64,000 nt of DNA from Streptomonospora wellingtoniae (GTDB taxonomy: Bacteria > Actinomycetota > Actinomycetes > Streptosporangiales > Streptosporangiaceae), in assembly GCF_031845375.1 (NCBI RefSeq), contig NZ_JAVREK010000006.1, forward strand, positions 62,001 to 126,000, given 5' to 3'. Under the pieces are notes generated by a model. It saw only the letters and a list, made by a program, of their open reading frames with translations. It did no database searches and had not been told where the DNA came from. Made by a program: the position numbers and the translations under genes. Positions 1 through 10,099 of this stretch are shown here, piece after piece (positions within the stretch are counted from its first letter, which is position 1; each line of letters starts with the position of its first letter).

Positions 1-2886
1 CTCCGGATCGGCCTCGCGCACCGCCGGAAGCAGCACGCGCTCGCCCACGGCCTTGGACACCTCGTAGTGCCCGTCCTCGAAGCCGAAGTTTCCGGCCAGA
101 CCGCAGCACCCCGACTCCAGCACGTCGCCGTCGATCCCGGCGCGCTCCATCAGCTTGCGGTCGGCGTCGAAGCCGATGACCGCGTGCTGGTGGCAGTGCA
201 CCTGGCTGATCGCGCGGGCGTCGACGCGCGGCGGCTCCCAGTCGGGGGCGTAGGCGGCGAGGAACTCCGAGAGCGTGTACACCGACGCGGCGACTTGCTC
301 GCTGGCCGGCCCCGGCAGCAGCTCCTGCAGGTCCGAACGCAGCGCCGCGGTGCAGCTGGGCTCCAGCCCGACGACCGGCAGCCCCGCCTCCACATGCGGG
401 GCGAGGGCGCGCAGCGCCCGGCGCATCACCTGCCGGGCGACGCCCAGCTGTCCGGTGGAGACCCAGGTCAGGCCGCAGCACACCTGCCCCTCGGGCAGCA
501 CCACGCGGAATCCGGCGTCCTCCAGCACCCGCACCGCCGCCGCGGGCACCTGCGGGGTCAGGTAGTTGCCGAAGGTGTCGGGCCACAGAACCACCGTTCC
601 GCGCTCCCGGCGGCCCGCGGCACCGCCGTCCTCCCCTGCGCCCGTCGCGGCGCCGCCGCGACGGGCGAGGACGCCGCCGAGGAGCCCAGCGCCGCGCCGG
701 GAAGTGCCTCCCGCGCCCGCCGCGCGCCGCGAGCGGCGGCGGAACCACCGGGTGAAGGTCGTCCGCGCGAACTCGGGGATGCTGCGCTGCGGCGCGATGC
801 CGCCGATCCGCTTCATCGCCTCGCTGAGCACGCGCGCGCCGCCCGCCCGGTTGACCTCCGCCGGGGCCACCGCCGCCAGGCGCGCCCACACCGGCAGCCA
901 CCCCATCGAGTAGTGCGACGCCGGCCGCACGCGCCCCCGGTAGTGGTGGTGCAGGAACTCGGCCTTGTAGGCGGCCATGTCCACGTTCACCGGGCAGTCG
1001 CTGCGGCAGCCCTTGCACGACAGGCACAGGTCCAGGCTGTCGCGCACCTCCTCCGAGGCCCAGCCGTCGGTGATCACCTCGCCGTTGACCATCTCGAACA
1101 GCGCCCGGGCGCGCCCGCGCGTGGAGTCCTTCTCGTTGCGGGTCACCATGTAGCTGGGGCACATCACGCCCGGCCCCTCGTGGCGCCGGCACTTGCCCAC
1201 GCCCACGCAGCGGCGCATGGCGCGCGCGAAGTCGCCCTGGTCCTCGGGGTAGTCGAGCACGGTCAGCGGGCCGCTGGTCACGGCGGCCTGGCGCAGGTCG
1301 GCGTCCATCGGCAGCGGGTCGACGATGATGCCCGGGTTCATCCGGTTGCGCGGGTCCCACAGCGACTTGAACTCGCTGAACGCGCGCACGACCCGCTCGC
1401 TGTACATCCGCGGCAGCAGCTCGGAACGGGCCTGGCCGTCGCCGTGCTCGCCGGAGACCGACCCGCCGTGCTCGGCGACGAGGTCGGCGGCGTCCTCCAT
1501 GAACGAGCGGAACCTGCCGCGCCCCTGAGCGTCGCCCAGGCCGAAGTCCACGCGCACGTGCAGGCATCCCTCGCCGAAGTGGCCGTAGACCACGCCCTGG
1601 TAGCCGTGGTCCGCCATCAGCCGGTCGTAGGAGCGCAGGTAGGAGCCCAGGCGCTCAGGCGGGACGGCGGCGTCCTCCCAGCCCGGCCAGGCCTCGGTGC
1701 CGTCGGGCGCGCGGGTCGCCAGGCCGGAGCCCTCCTCGCGGATGCGCCACAGCGCCCGCGCGTGGGCGGGGTCGACCACCAGCGCCGAGTCCAGCGGCCG
1801 CGCGGCGCCCGAAAGCGACCGCAGCATCGCCTTGCCGCGCTCCTCGGCCTCGGCGCGGTCGGCGCCGCCGACCTCGACCATCAGCCACGCCGCTCCGGAC
1901 GGCAGCTCGGTGCGCCCGCGGCCCGGTTGCCGTACGCGCGAGACCAGCTGCTCGTTGAGCCCTTCGACGGTGAGCGGGCCGTGCTGGAGCAGCTCGGGTA
2001 CCGCGTCCGCGGCCGCAGGGGCGTCGGGGTAGCCCAGCACGGCCAGGATGCGCGACGGCGGCGACTCCACCAGCCGCACCGTCGCCCCGAGCACCGTCAC
2101 GCAGGTGCCCTCGGTGCCGACGAGAGAGCGGGCGATGTGGCCGCCGTTCTCCGGCAGCAGCCGGTCCAGCGAGTATCCCGACACGCGCCGCGACAGCTGG
2201 GGCATACCGGTGCGCAGGTCGCCCATGTAGGTGTTGACCAGGTCGCGCAGCGCCGCGTAGATCCGCCCCTCGCGGGCGGGCAGGGCGGCCAGCCGGTCGA
2301 GCTCGTCGCGCCCGGTCGCCCCGACGGTCATCCTGGTGCCGTCGTGCAGCAGCACGTCCAGCGACTCGACGTTGTCGGCGGTGGTCCCCCAGGCGACCGA
2401 GTGGGAGCCGCAGGAGTTGTTGCCGATCATCCCGCCGAGCGTGCACCGGCTGTGGGTGGAGGGGTCGGGGCCGAAGGTGAGCCCGTGCGGCGCCGCGGCG
2501 GCGCGCAGGTCGTCCAGGACGACGCCGGGCTGGACGCGGGCGGTGCGGCGCGCCGGGTCGACCTCCTCGATCGCGGTGAGGTGGCGCGAGGTGTCGATCA
2601 CCAGCCCCTCGCCGATGGAGTTGCCGGCGATGCTGGTCCCCCCGCCGCGCGGGGTCAGCGGCACCCCGTAGGCGTCGCACGCGGCGACGGCGGCGGCGAC
2701 GTCGTCGACCGTGCGCGGCACCACCACGCCGAGGGGTACGTGCCGGTAGTTGGAGGCGTCCTGGGTGTAGAGCGCCCTGGCTCCGGAGTCGAACGCGACG
2801 TTCCCGGAGACGTCGCGGCGCAGGGCGCGGCGGAAGCCTTCGAGATCGATGTCGGGCAGGGCAGTCGGGGAGGTCGTGTCGGGCAT
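1..2886 (-). CDS. FAD-binding and (4Fe-4S) cluster oxidoreductase, D-lactate/glycolate dehydrogenase type (3' end cut by window edge)
   Basis: The reading frame is open from the ATG at 2886 to base 1, so the last codons lie outside the window (962 codons seen). The N-terminal part (about residues 40-270) is a PCMH-type FAD-binding domain with the GGGTSIAGNSIG and GGMIGNNSCGSHS stretches. A FAD-oxidase C-terminal domain follows (about 280-530, with YGHFGEGCLHVRV). Next come ferredoxin-like cysteine clusters (KCRRHEGPGVMCPS near 562-578, CLSCKGCRSDCP near 616-627) and a GlpC/CCG-type domain (CCGLTW near 800, GCCGLAGNFG near 930). This GlcD+GlpC fusion is typical of one-polypeptide D-lactate or D-2-hydroxyacid dehydrogenases that pass electrons to the respiratory chain. 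The exact substrate cannot be read from sequence. It is divergent from the PPOX gene. Confidence 0.9.
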   Translation of the reverse strand, partial: MPDTTSPTALPDIDLEGFRRALRRDVSGNVAFDSGARALYTQDASNYRHVPLGVVVPRTVDDVAAAVAACDAYGVPLTPRGGGTSIAGNSIGEGLVIDTSRHLTAIEEVDPARRTARVQPGVVLDDLRAAAAPHGLTFGPDPSTHSRCTLGGMIGNNSCGSHSVAWGTTADNVESLDVLLHDGTRMTVGATGRDELDRLAALPAREGRIYAALRDLVNTYMGDLRTGMPQLSRRVSGYSLDRLLPENGGHIARSLVGTEGTCVTVLGATVRLVESPPSRILAVLGYPDAPAAADAVPELLQHGPLTVEGLNEQLVSRVRQPGRGRTELPSGAAWLMVEVGGADRAEAEERGKAMLRSLSGAARPLDSALVVDPAHARALWRIREEGSGLATRAPDGTEAWPGWEDAAVPPERLGSYLRSYDRLMADHGYQGVVYGHFGEGCLHVRVDFGLGDAQGRGRFRSFMEDAADLVAEHGGSVSGEHGDGQARSELLPRMYSERVVRAFSEFKSLWDPRNRMNPGIIVDPLPMDADLRQAAVTSGPLTVLDYPEDQGDFARAMRRCVGVGKCRRHEGPGVMCPSYMVTRNEKDSTRGRARALFEMVNGEVITDGWASEEVRDSLDLCLSCKGCRSDCPVNVDMAAYKAEFLHHHYRGRVRPASHYSMGWLPVWARLAAVAPAEVNRAGGARVLSEAMKRIGGIAPQRSIPEFARTTFTRWFRRRSRRAAGAGGTSRRGAGLLGGVLARRGGAATGAGEDGGAAGRRERGTVVLWPDTFGNYLTPQVPAAAVRVLEDAGFRVVLPEGQVCCGLTWVSTGQLGVARQVMRRALRALAPHVEAGLPVVGLEPSCTAALRSDLQELLPGPASEQVAASVYTLSEFLAAYAPDWEPPRVDARAISQVHCHQHAVIGFDADRKLMERAGIDGDVLESGCCGLAGNFGFEDGHYEVSKAVGERVLLPAVREADPE

Positions 2887-2981
2887 GATCCCAGCGTGGC
2901 GCGGGTCGCGTGGTGAGACAACCGGGACGCGGCCGCGATTCCTGACGGTAGGCGACAGCTTTCGGGGAGATGCTGGCCCGC

Positions 2982-3491
2982 ATGGATGAGTTCCCGGCGC
3001 ACGCGCCCTCCGCCGCTCGCACCGCACTGCCCGTCGCCTGGGCGGATTTCTCCGCCGCCGAACCCGCCTTCGCGGCCGAGGTCGGCTCGGTGTTCGGCGC
3101 AGCGAAGCACCACGTCCTGGCGACGCTGCGCGCGGACGGTTCGCCGCGCGTAAGCGGCACCGAGGTGGACCTGGGCGAGCAGGAGTTGCTGATGGGCTCG
3201 ATGCTCGGCGCCCGCAAGGCGCAGGACCTGCAGCGCGACGGCCGCCTGGCGCTGCACGCCGCGCCCGGACCGATGGACGCCGGCGACGCCAAGATCGCCG
3301 GCGTCGCGGTGGAGGTGACGGACCTGGAGGAAGCGCGCGCCCTGCTCACCGACCCCGGCTCCGAACCGGGGGCGTTCCACCTGTTCCGTGTCCTGGTCGG
3401 CGAGGCCGTCCTGACCTCGGTGACCGGAGACCGGCTGCGCATCCGCCACTGGCGGCCGGGACGCGGCCTCGCCGACGACTACCGCGACTGA
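2982..3491 (+). CDS. Pyridoxamine 5'-phosphate oxidase (PPOX)-fold FMN/F420-type protein
   Basis: The 169-residue protein has the split-barrel PPOX pattern: HHVLATLRADGSPRVSGTEVDL near the N terminus, then GSMLGARKAQDLQRDGRLALH and a C-terminal LRIRHWRPG strand. Such proteins bind FMN or F420 and act as small reductases or oxidases; the substrate is unknown. I chose the ATG at 2982, 12 bases after GGGGAG (2964-2969). An in-frame ATG at 2970 is only one base from that site. The gene is single and convergent with the chitinase gene. A long palindrome (3526-3588) starts 34 bases after its stop. Confidence 0.75.
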   Translation: MDEFPAHAPSAARTALPVAWADFSAAEPAFAAEVGSVFGAAKHHVLATLRADGSPRVSGTEVDLGEQELLMGSMLGARKAQDLQRDGRLALHAAPGPMDAGDAKIAGVAVEVTDLEEARALLTDPGSEPGAFHLFRVLVGEAVLTSVTGDRLRIRHWRPGRGLADDYRD

Positions 3492-3525
3492 GGCCCCCGC
3501 CAGCCCGCCCCCAGAGCCCGAACCC

Positions 3526-3588
3526 CGTTGATCTTGTAGCCATCGTGAAGGCAATCGATTGCCGTTTGCGATGGCTACAAGATCGACG
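3526..3588. repeat. Palindromic element, copy A
   Basis: The left arm CGTTGATCTTGTAGCCATCG (3526-3545) matches the reverse complement of 3569-3588 at 19 of 20 positions. The 23-base spacer itself contains the perfect 14-bp palindrome GGCAATCGATTGCC (3550-3563). The element lies between two convergent genes, 34 bases after the PPOX stop and 12 bases from the chitinase stop. Three related copies occur at 44324, 46518 and 57861. It could act as a bidirectional terminator or be a REP/MITE-like repeat. No T-tract follows it. Confidence 0.9.
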
Positions 3589-3600
3589 GTGATGTGCCGG

Positions 3601-4986
3601 CTACCCGGGCGTGTCCGGTTCGCCGCCCGGTTCGAGGCTCCGGTCCATCGCGCGCACGAGCTCGCCTTCGGGGTCCATGTCCAGGTTCCACAGCATGAGC
3701 CCGCCGAGGCCGCGTTCGCGGACGTAGGCGCCCTTGACGGCCACGGTCGCGGGTGTGTCGTAGGACCACCACTCGCCGCCGTCGACCAGCCAGTACGCGC
3801 CGTTGACGGGGTCGAGGAAGCGCCGCCCGCCGCGCCGCTGCAGTTCGGCGTAAGAGGCGGCGTCCTCGCCGTACTCGCCCGACGCCGGAGCTTCGGCGGT
3901 CTCGCCGCGGCCGAACGAGGGGCCCCGGGGCACGCCGCGCCAGCCGCGGCCGAAGCCGGGAAAGCCCACCACGAGCTTCTCGGCGGGCAGGCCGTGGCTC
4001 AGATAGCCCTGGACGGCGCTGTGCACGCTCTCCGCGGGCGCGGCGGCCTCGCCCGCGTGAAGCTGGGCGTGGTGGCCGGTCACGTCGCTCCAGGGCCCGG
4101 TGAGGTCGTAGCCCTGAACCGTTGCGACGTCCAGCGGTTCGAAGGCCTCCGCCTCGTAGCCCGCCTCCATCCGCTCGGTGTCGCCGGGCAGCGATGCCGA
4201 CAGCGTGTACTCCCGGCCGGTCTCGCGCTCCAGGGCGTCGAGCTGGCGCCGGAACTCGCGCACGAGGAGGGTGAAGTTCCGCCGGTCCTCGGGGTGCTCG
4301 ACGTTGTCGGCGTGCCCGTCGCCGCCGGGCCACTCCCAGTCCAGGTCGACGCCGTCGAAGACGCCGGCCGCCGCGCCCCGGCCGCCCTGCGGCTCGCCGT
4401 CGCGCACGGGAAGGTCGCCGCGCAGCCACAGGTCCAGGCAGGAGGAGACGAACTCCTCGCGGGAGCGCTCGGTACGCGCCGCCGTGGAGAAGTGGATGGA
4501 GGTGTTCCAGCCGCCCAGCGAGATGCTGGCGCCGAGGCCCGGGTGCTGCTCCCGCAGCTTGCGCAGCTGGTTGAGGCCCCCGGCGAGCCGCTGCTCGTAG
4601 GAGTCCGCCCGCCCGTCGACGCTGCCGGCGGCGTCGTAGCGCCGCTGGTACAGCAGCCAGTCCGCGTCATGGGGGACGTGGCAGCGGCCCTGCTCGTCGA
4701 TCTCACCGAAGGCCCACATCAGCCGGGTGAGCCGGGCCGCCGCGCCGCTGTCGGCGACGTCGGCGATGCTGTAGCCGCGGGCGGCGGTGTTCCAGTCGGC
4801 GAAATAGGCGATGCGGTGCACGGTGCTCGGTCCGCTCCTGAGGACGTCGACGGCGGCCAGGGCGCCCGCCGCGAGCACGGCGGACAGCGCCGCTGCCCCC
4901 GCGCCCAGCAGCAGACGGCCGGTAGGGGTGCGCGGCGCGCGCGACCGCCGCCTCCGCGCACTCGCCTGGCACATCACACCCGCCAA
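3601..4986 (-). CDS. Membrane-anchored or secreted GH18 chitinase-like glycosidase
   Basis: This 461-residue protein has a positively charged N terminus and a hydrophobic segment (about residues 24-45: LLLGAGAAALSAVLAAG), then a GH18 TIM barrel. The family signature DGVDLDWEWP (about 210-219) is intact; its Glu is the catalytic acid. SISLGGW earlier and the later VVGFPGFGRGW and GLMLWNLDMDPEG are further barrel strands. GH18 enzymes cleave chitin or related beta-1,4-GlcNAc polymers. No chitin-binding domain is visible, so soluble chito-oligomers or peptidoglycan-related targets are possible. An in-frame ATG at 4974 could also start the gene. It is convergent with the PPOX gene and shares copy A of the palindrome as its 3' boundary. 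Confidence 0.88.
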   Translation of the reverse strand: MAGVMCQASARRRRSRAPRTPTGRLLLGAGAAALSAVLAAGALAAVDVLRSGPSTVHRIAYFADWNTAARGYSIADVADSGAAARLTRLMWAFGEIDEQGRCHVPHDADWLLYQRRYDAAGSVDGRADSYEQRLAGGLNQLRKLREQHPGLGASISLGGWNTSIHFSTAARTERSREEFVSSCLDLWLRGDLPVRDGEPQGGRGAAAGVFDGVDLDWEWPGGDGHADNVEHPEDRRNFTLLVREFRRQLDALERETGREYTLSASLPGDTERMEAGYEAEAFEPLDVATVQGYDLTGPWSDVTGHHAQLHAGEAAAPAESVHSAVQGYLSHGLPAEKLVVGFPGFGRGWRGVPRGPSFGRGETAEAPASGEYGEDAASYAELQRRGGRRFLDPVNGAYWLVDGGEWWSYDTPATVAVKGAYVRERGLGGLMLWNLDMDPEGELVRAMDRSLEPGGEPDTPG

Positions 4987-5030
4987 CGTAGCCGCTTCGG
5001 CGCCCCCTCGGCAGGCCGATTCCGGCCGCG

Positions 5031-5046
5031 CGGGGCCGCGGCCCCG
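5031..5046 (-). terminator. GC-rich perfect palindrome downstream of tetR
   Basis: CGGGGCCGCGGCCCCG is a perfect 16-bp palindrome about 60 bases beyond the tetR stop, before the chitinase start. It could be a terminator stem. There is no T-tract and it has little room for a loop, so the call is weak. Confidence 0.35.
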
Positions 5047-5107
5047 GCGTCGGCAGCACTCCCGCTCCCGGCCCTATGCGCCGAACCCCGCACCGCCCCC
5101 GGCCGCC

Positions 5108-5728
5108 TCAGTCTCCGCTCCGGACGTGGAGTCCCGCTCGCGCCGCGGCCGCCGCGGCGGCTGCGGCGCGGTCGGCTGCCGCAGCGTCGAGGGCGCCGCC
5201 GGTGCACAGCAGGCTGTAGTACAGCGGCGCGGACACGGCCCGGACCACCTCGTGCGGGTCGGTCCCCGGAGGGAGTTCGCCGCGGTCGACGGCCTGCTCC
5301 ACGCACGGCGCCCACTCGCCGACGCGTGTGGCATAGAAGGCGTGCAGGGCCCGGGCCGTCGCCGCGTCGCAGGTCGCCGCGGCGATCACGGCCTTGAACA
5401 GGGCGCCCTGCCGCGCATCGGCCAGCGTCTCCTGCACGAGGCGTGCGTTGGCGGTCAGGTCGCCGAGCAGCGAGCCGGTCTCCGTGCGGGGCAGCGACTG
5501 GTCGGCCATGTCCCTCAGGAGGTCGGCGACCAGGATGGGGACGGTTCCCCAGCGCCGGTAGACGGTGGTCTTGCCCACCTGCGCGCGGCGGGCCACGTCG
5601 CCGAGGTCCAAGGCGTCCATCCCGTGCTCAGCCAGAGCGTCTCCCGCAGCACGCAGCACGGCGTCCCTGACCCGCGCCGTGCGCCCGCCCGGGCGCGTGT
5701 GCCCCGGCTCCACCCCGCCAAGCGCCAT
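5108..5728 (-). CDS. TetR/AcrR-family transcriptional regulator
   Basis: The 206-residue protein has an N-terminal TetR helix-turn-helix (about residues 42-61, DLGDVARRAQVGKTTVYRRW) and a helical ligand domain of the TetR_C_11 type. It ends in an Ala-rich stretch. It is divergent from the aldo/keto reductase gene at 5825. Two palindromes lie in the 96-bp gap, one of them (5732-5745) touching its own start region. This layout suggests it represses itself and the reductase in response to a small molecule, perhaps a carbonyl compound. The ligand is not predictable. Confidence 0.85.
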   Translation of the reverse strand: MALGGVEPGHTRPGGRTARVRDAVLRAAGDALAEHGMDALDLGDVARRAQVGKTTVYRRWGTVPILVADLLRDMADQSLPRTETGSLLGDLTANARLVQETLADARQGALFKAVIAAATCDAATARALHAFYATRVGEWAPCVEQAVDRGELPPGTDPHEVVRAVSAPLYYSLLCTGGALDAAAADRAAAAAAAAARAGLHVRSGD

Positions 5729-5731
5729 AAC

Positions 5732-5745
5732 GAAACTCCAGTTTC
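5732..5745. promoter_or_regulatory. Candidate TetR operator 1
   Basis: GAAACTCCAGTTTC has perfect 6-bp arms around CC and starts 4 bases upstream of the tetR ATG. Its position fits autorepression by the TetR protein. Confidence 0.55.
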
Positions 5746-5778
5746 ATTAGTCGTCCGACTTCTGCTAGGTTTCCATAC

Positions 5779-5800
5779 TAACGGAACAACAGTACCGTTA
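5779..5800. promoter_or_regulatory. Candidate TetR operator 2, upstream of the aldo/keto reductase
   Basis: A 22-bp imperfect dyad has TAACGG/CCGTTA outer arms, with AC/GT also pairing inside. It lies 24 bases before the reductase ATG and just after a possible -10 (CATACT, 5774-5779). Bound repressor would block the early transcribed region. Confidence 0.5.
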
Positions 5801-5824
5801 ACTTGCGGCCCGGAAGGAATACCT

Positions 5825-6883
<1,059 letters not shown>

Positions 6884-6901
6884 CCCGGCCCTGGACCGGG
6901 C

Positions 6902-6919
6902 CCGGGGTCCGCGCCCCGG
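6902..6919. terminator. Hairpin between convergent aldo/keto reductase and sigma factor genes
   Basis: CCGGGG and CCCCGG pair around a 6-base loop in the 40-bp gap between two convergent stop codons, and flanking bases (GGTCCG/CGGACC) offer an alternative stem. It probably ends both transcripts. Confidence 0.5.
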
Positions 6920-6923
6920 ACCG

Positions 6924-8078
6924 CTAGGACTCCAGGAAGTCGCGCAGGGTCTGGGCCAGCGACGGGTGGCGCAGCTTGGCCAGGGTCTTGGCCTCGATCT
7001 GGCGGATGCGCTCCCGGGTGACCCCGAACTCCCGGCCGACCTCCTCCAGCGTGTGCTGGTGCCCGTCGCGCAAGCCGAAGCGCAGCTGGATGATGCGCTG
7101 CTCGCGGTCGCTGAGGCCGCCGAGCAGCGCCACCAGCCGGTCCTGCAGCATGGTGAACGCGGCGGCGTCGGCGGGCACGACGGCGTCGGTGTCCTCGATG
7201 AAGTCGCCGAAGTCGGAGTCCTCCTCGCCGATGGGAGCCTGCAGCGACACGGGTTCCTGGGCGATGCGCTGGATCTCCTGCACCCGGTCGTCGCCGAACC
7301 CGAGCTCGCCCGAGATCTCGACGGGGGTGGGCTCGCGGCCCAGTTCCTGGTGCAGCTGGCGCTGCACCCGCAGGAGCCGGTTGATGGTCTCGACCATGTG
7401 CACCGGGATGCGGATGGTGCGCGCCTGGTCGGCGATGGCCCGGGTGATGGCCTGCCGGATCCACCAGGTGGCATAGGTCGAGAACTTGAACCCTTTGGTG
7501 TAGTCGAACTTCTCGACCGCGCGGATCAGACCGAGATTGCCCTCCTGCACCAGGTCCAGCAGCAGCAGGCCGCGGCCCAGGTAGCGCTTGGCGATGGAGA
7601 CCACCAGGCGCAGGTTGGCCTCGATGAGCCGCGCCTTGGCGCGCTCGCCCTCGCCGGCGACGATTTCGAGGTCCAGAGCGTCGTCGGGCCCCGTGCGGGG
7701 TCCGGGCCGGCGCAGCTTCTCGGCGGCGAAGAGGCCGGCTTCGATGGATTTCGCAAGGTCTACTTCTTCTTCTGCCGTGAGCAGCGGAACCCGCCCGATC
7801 TCACGCAGGTAGATGCGCACGAGGTCGCCGGCTGGTGCTCTGCGCCCGAGGTCGGAGGCCGGGGCGGGGTCGTCCTCTGCCGCGGGGTCGACGACGTCGA
7901 CCCCCTGCTGGGCAAGACCGCGCACCACCTGGTCAAGCGACTCGGGAGGGGCGTCGAGACGGTCCAGGACGGCGGCGACGTCGGCCACGGTCACCGTCTC
8001 CCCGGAGCCCGCGCCCGCGACCAGTTGCGCCACCTGGGTGATCGGTGGCATTTCGCCGGGCAGCACCGTTAGAGCCAC
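6924..8078 (-). CDS. RNA polymerase sigma-70 factor, group 1/2 (RpoD/HrdB-like)
   Basis: The 384-residue protein has a short region 1.1-like N terminus (about 12-65), region 1.2 (DLVRIYLREIGRVPLLTAEEE, 85-105), and an intact region 2 core (NLGLIRAVEKFDYTKGFKF at 181-199, then STYATWWIRQ). Region 3 and a region 4.2 helix-turn-helix (TLEEVGREFGVTRERIRQIE) complete it. It is shorter than the HrdB housekeeping factor because the acidic non-conserved N-terminal region is small, so it may be principal or an alternative group 2 factor. It lies 59 bases downstream of dnaG on the same strand, like the dnaG-rpoD pair of other bacteria. The start is uncertain: GTG 8078 lacks a spaced ribosome-binding site, and GTG 8066 or ATG 8051 are alternatives. 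Confidence 0.9.
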   Translation of the reverse strand: MALTVLPGEMPPITQVAQLVAGAGSGETVTVADVAAVLDRLDAPPESLDQVVRGLAQQGVDVVDPAAEDDPAPASDLGRRAPAGDLVRIYLREIGRVPLLTAEEEVDLAKSIEAGLFAAEKLRRPGPRTGPDDALDLEIVAGEGERAKARLIEANLRLVVSIAKRYLGRGLLLLDLVQEGNLGLIRAVEKFDYTKGFKFSTYATWWIRQAITRAIADQARTIRIPVHMVETINRLLRVQRQLHQELGREPTPVEISGELGFGDDRVQEIQRIAQEPVSLQAPIGEEDSDFGDFIEDTDAVVPADAAAFTMLQDRLVALLGGLSDREQRIIQLRFGLRDGHQHTLEEVGREFGVTRERIRQIEAKTLAKLRHPSLAQTLRDFLES

Positions 8079-8137
8079 TCTTACAGTGTGCCCGACCGGG
8101 GCCCTGAATGGTGAGGACTATTTTTGTCACCTGGGTG

Positions 8138-10027
8138 CTACGTGGCACCTGCCGACCGCTCGCGCATCAGGCGCCGCTCCTGCTCAACGGCCATCAGCTC
8201 GGTGAATACCCGCTGGTACTCCTCGGCCTGGGCGGAGGGGTCCAGCCGCCCCAGACGCGATTTCAGGTTTGCAACTCGGCGATTGATGGAATGAATCTTG
8301 ATTGTGCCTAGGATTTCCTGGGCGTAATGCTCGTCGAGTTCTCCGTAGACCTCCATCGGCTCGACCGCCAGCCGCGTGACGAACGCCCGCTGCGCCTCGT
8401 CGGAGGCGGCGTCGCACAGCCCGGCCGCCCACTGCCGGGGCTCGCCCGCCGCGGCGACACCGCCCCGGGAGTCGATCAGCTCGCAGACGGCGCGATGCTG
8501 GGGCACGCTGAACGACTCGGCGTCCAACTCGTCGAACTCGGCGGCCAGCGAGGGGTACTGCACGGCGATCTTCAGCGCCTGGCGCTCGCGCTGCAGCGAG
8601 GGGTCGCGCAGGTCGTAGGGCGCGGACTCGGCGGCTCCCGGCGGCGCTTGGGGCGCGGGGCGCCGCGCCGAGCCGCCGCCCGGGCGGCCGCGGCGGGCCG
8701 CCACATGCTGGTCCACCCGCCGCTGCACGAACGCCTCGTCCATGATGCCCAGCCAGTGGTCCAGGTTGACGCCGTAGAGCTTGCGCACGCCCTCGTGGCG
8801 GATGCTGGCCACGATCTCGGCTGCGGCGTCGAGGCCGGCCATGCGCCCTTCGGCGGTGTCGAGGTCGTACTGCTCGATGACCGTGCGGATCATGAACTCG
8901 TACAGCGGCTTGCGGTCGGCGACGAGGTCGCGCACCGCGGCGTCGCCCTGGCGCTGGCGAAGGTCGCAGGGGTCGAGGCCGTCGGGCTGGACGGCCACGA
9001 AGGTCTCGGAGGCGAACCCGTGCTCCTCGGCGAAGGCCCGCACCGCGGCCTTGCGGCCGGCGGCGTCGCCGTCGAAGGTGAACACGACCTCGCCGCCCTG
9101 GTTGGAGCGGCCCAGCAGCATGCGGCGCAGCACCTTGAGATGGTCCTCGCCGAAGGAGGTCCCGCAGGTGGCCACGGCGGTGGTGACCCCGGCCAGATGG
9201 CAGGCCATGACGTCGGTGTAGCCCTCGACGATCACGGCCTTGCGGTCGCGGGAGATCTCGCGCTTGGCGAGGTCGAGGCCGTAGAGCAGATGGCCCTTCT
9301 TGAAGATCGGGGTCTCGGGCGTATTGAGGTACTTGGGACCGTCGTCGCCGGGGTCGAGCTTGCGGGCGCCGAAGCCCACGATCTCGCCGGTGACCTCGCG
9401 GACCGGCCACACCAGCCGGTTGCGGAACTTGTCGTAGGCGCCTCGGCGGCCCTGGCCGGCCAGGCCCGCGGTGATGATCTCCTGGTCGGTGAAGCCCTTG
9501 TCGCGCAGGTGGGCGGTGAGCGCCTCCCAGCCGCCGGGCGCATAGCCCACACCGAAGTACTCGGCGTCGGCGCGGCCGAACCCGCGCTCGCCGAGGAAGC
9601 GGCGGCCCTCCTGGGCGGCGGGGGCCAGCAACCGGTCGGCGTAGAAGCGCTGGGCCTCGCGGTGGGCCTCGATGAGCCGCTGGCGCTGGCCCTGGTCGTT
9701 GCTGCGGGAGGTGTATCCGCCCTGTTCGTAGCGGAGCCGGATGCCGCTCTGCTGGGCCAGCGACTCCACGGCCTCGACGAAGCTGAGGCTCTCGATCTGC
9801 TGGATGAAGCGGATGACGTCGCCGCCCTCGCCGCACCCGAAGCAGTAGTAGAGGCCGCGGGCGGGGGTGACGTTGAAGGAGGGCGACTTCTCGTCATGGA
9901 AGGGGCACAGCCCCTTCAGCGAGCCGCCGCCCGCATTGCGCAACTGCAGGTACTCCCCCACCACGTCGGCGATGGGCGTGCGCTCGCGCACAAGTGCGAC
10001 GTCTTCGTCTCTGATCCTGCCGGCCAC
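8138..10027 (-). CDS. dnaG: DNA primase
   Basis: The 629-residue DnaG makes RNA primers at the replication fork. The zinc-binding motif is complete (Cys41, His44, Cys62, Cys65 in GLCPFHDEKSPSF and LYYCFGCGEGG). The TOPRIM core shows VIVEGYTDVMACHLAG (near 264-280) and the metal-binding FDGDAAGRKA (near 316). A C-terminal DnaB-interacting helical domain follows, after a Gly/Ala/Pro linker. The GTG start at 10027 follows GGGGA closely and gives the normal family N terminus; the open frame upstream is non-coding. In most actinobacteria dgt adjoins dnaG; here an 11-kb arabinose cassette and one methyltransferase gene separate them. Confidence 0.96.
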   Translation of the reverse strand: MAGRIRDEDVALVRERTPIADVVGEYLQLRNAGGGSLKGLCPFHDEKSPSFNVTPARGLYYCFGCGEGGDVIRFIQQIESLSFVEAVESLAQQSGIRLRYEQGGYTSRSNDQGQRQRLIEAHREAQRFYADRLLAPAAQEGRRFLGERGFGRADAEYFGVGYAPGGWEALTAHLRDKGFTDQEIITAGLAGQGRRGAYDKFRNRLVWPVREVTGEIVGFGARKLDPGDDGPKYLNTPETPIFKKGHLLYGLDLAKREISRDRKAVIVEGYTDVMACHLAGVTTAVATCGTSFGEDHLKVLRRMLLGRSNQGGEVVFTFDGDAAGRKAAVRAFAEEHGFASETFVAVQPDGLDPCDLRQRQGDAAVRDLVADRKPLYEFMIRTVIEQYDLDTAEGRMAGLDAAAEIVASIRHEGVRKLYGVNLDHWLGIMDEAFVQRRVDQHVAARRGRPGGGSARRPAPQAPPGAAESAPYDLRDPSLQRERQALKIAVQYPSLAAEFDELDAESFSVPQHRAVCELIDSRGGVAAAGEPRQWAAGLCDAASDEAQRAFVTRLAVEPMEVYGELDEHYAQEILGTIKIHSINRRVANLKSRLGRLDPSAQAEEYQRVFTELMAVEQERRLMRERSAGAT

Positions 10028-10099
10028 GGTCCCCAGCGTAGTTCGTGGAACCGATGCCTCCGACCCCCGATACCGGGCTGTGGACGCCGGGGGCGGGCC

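Noticed and set aside
67..2916. 949-codon plus-strand open frame over the FAD/Fe-S gene
   Set aside because: It has no recognisable domains and a His/Arg/Pro-rich composition typical of the antisense frame of a high-GC gene; the minus strand encodes a full FAD/Fe-S enzyme.
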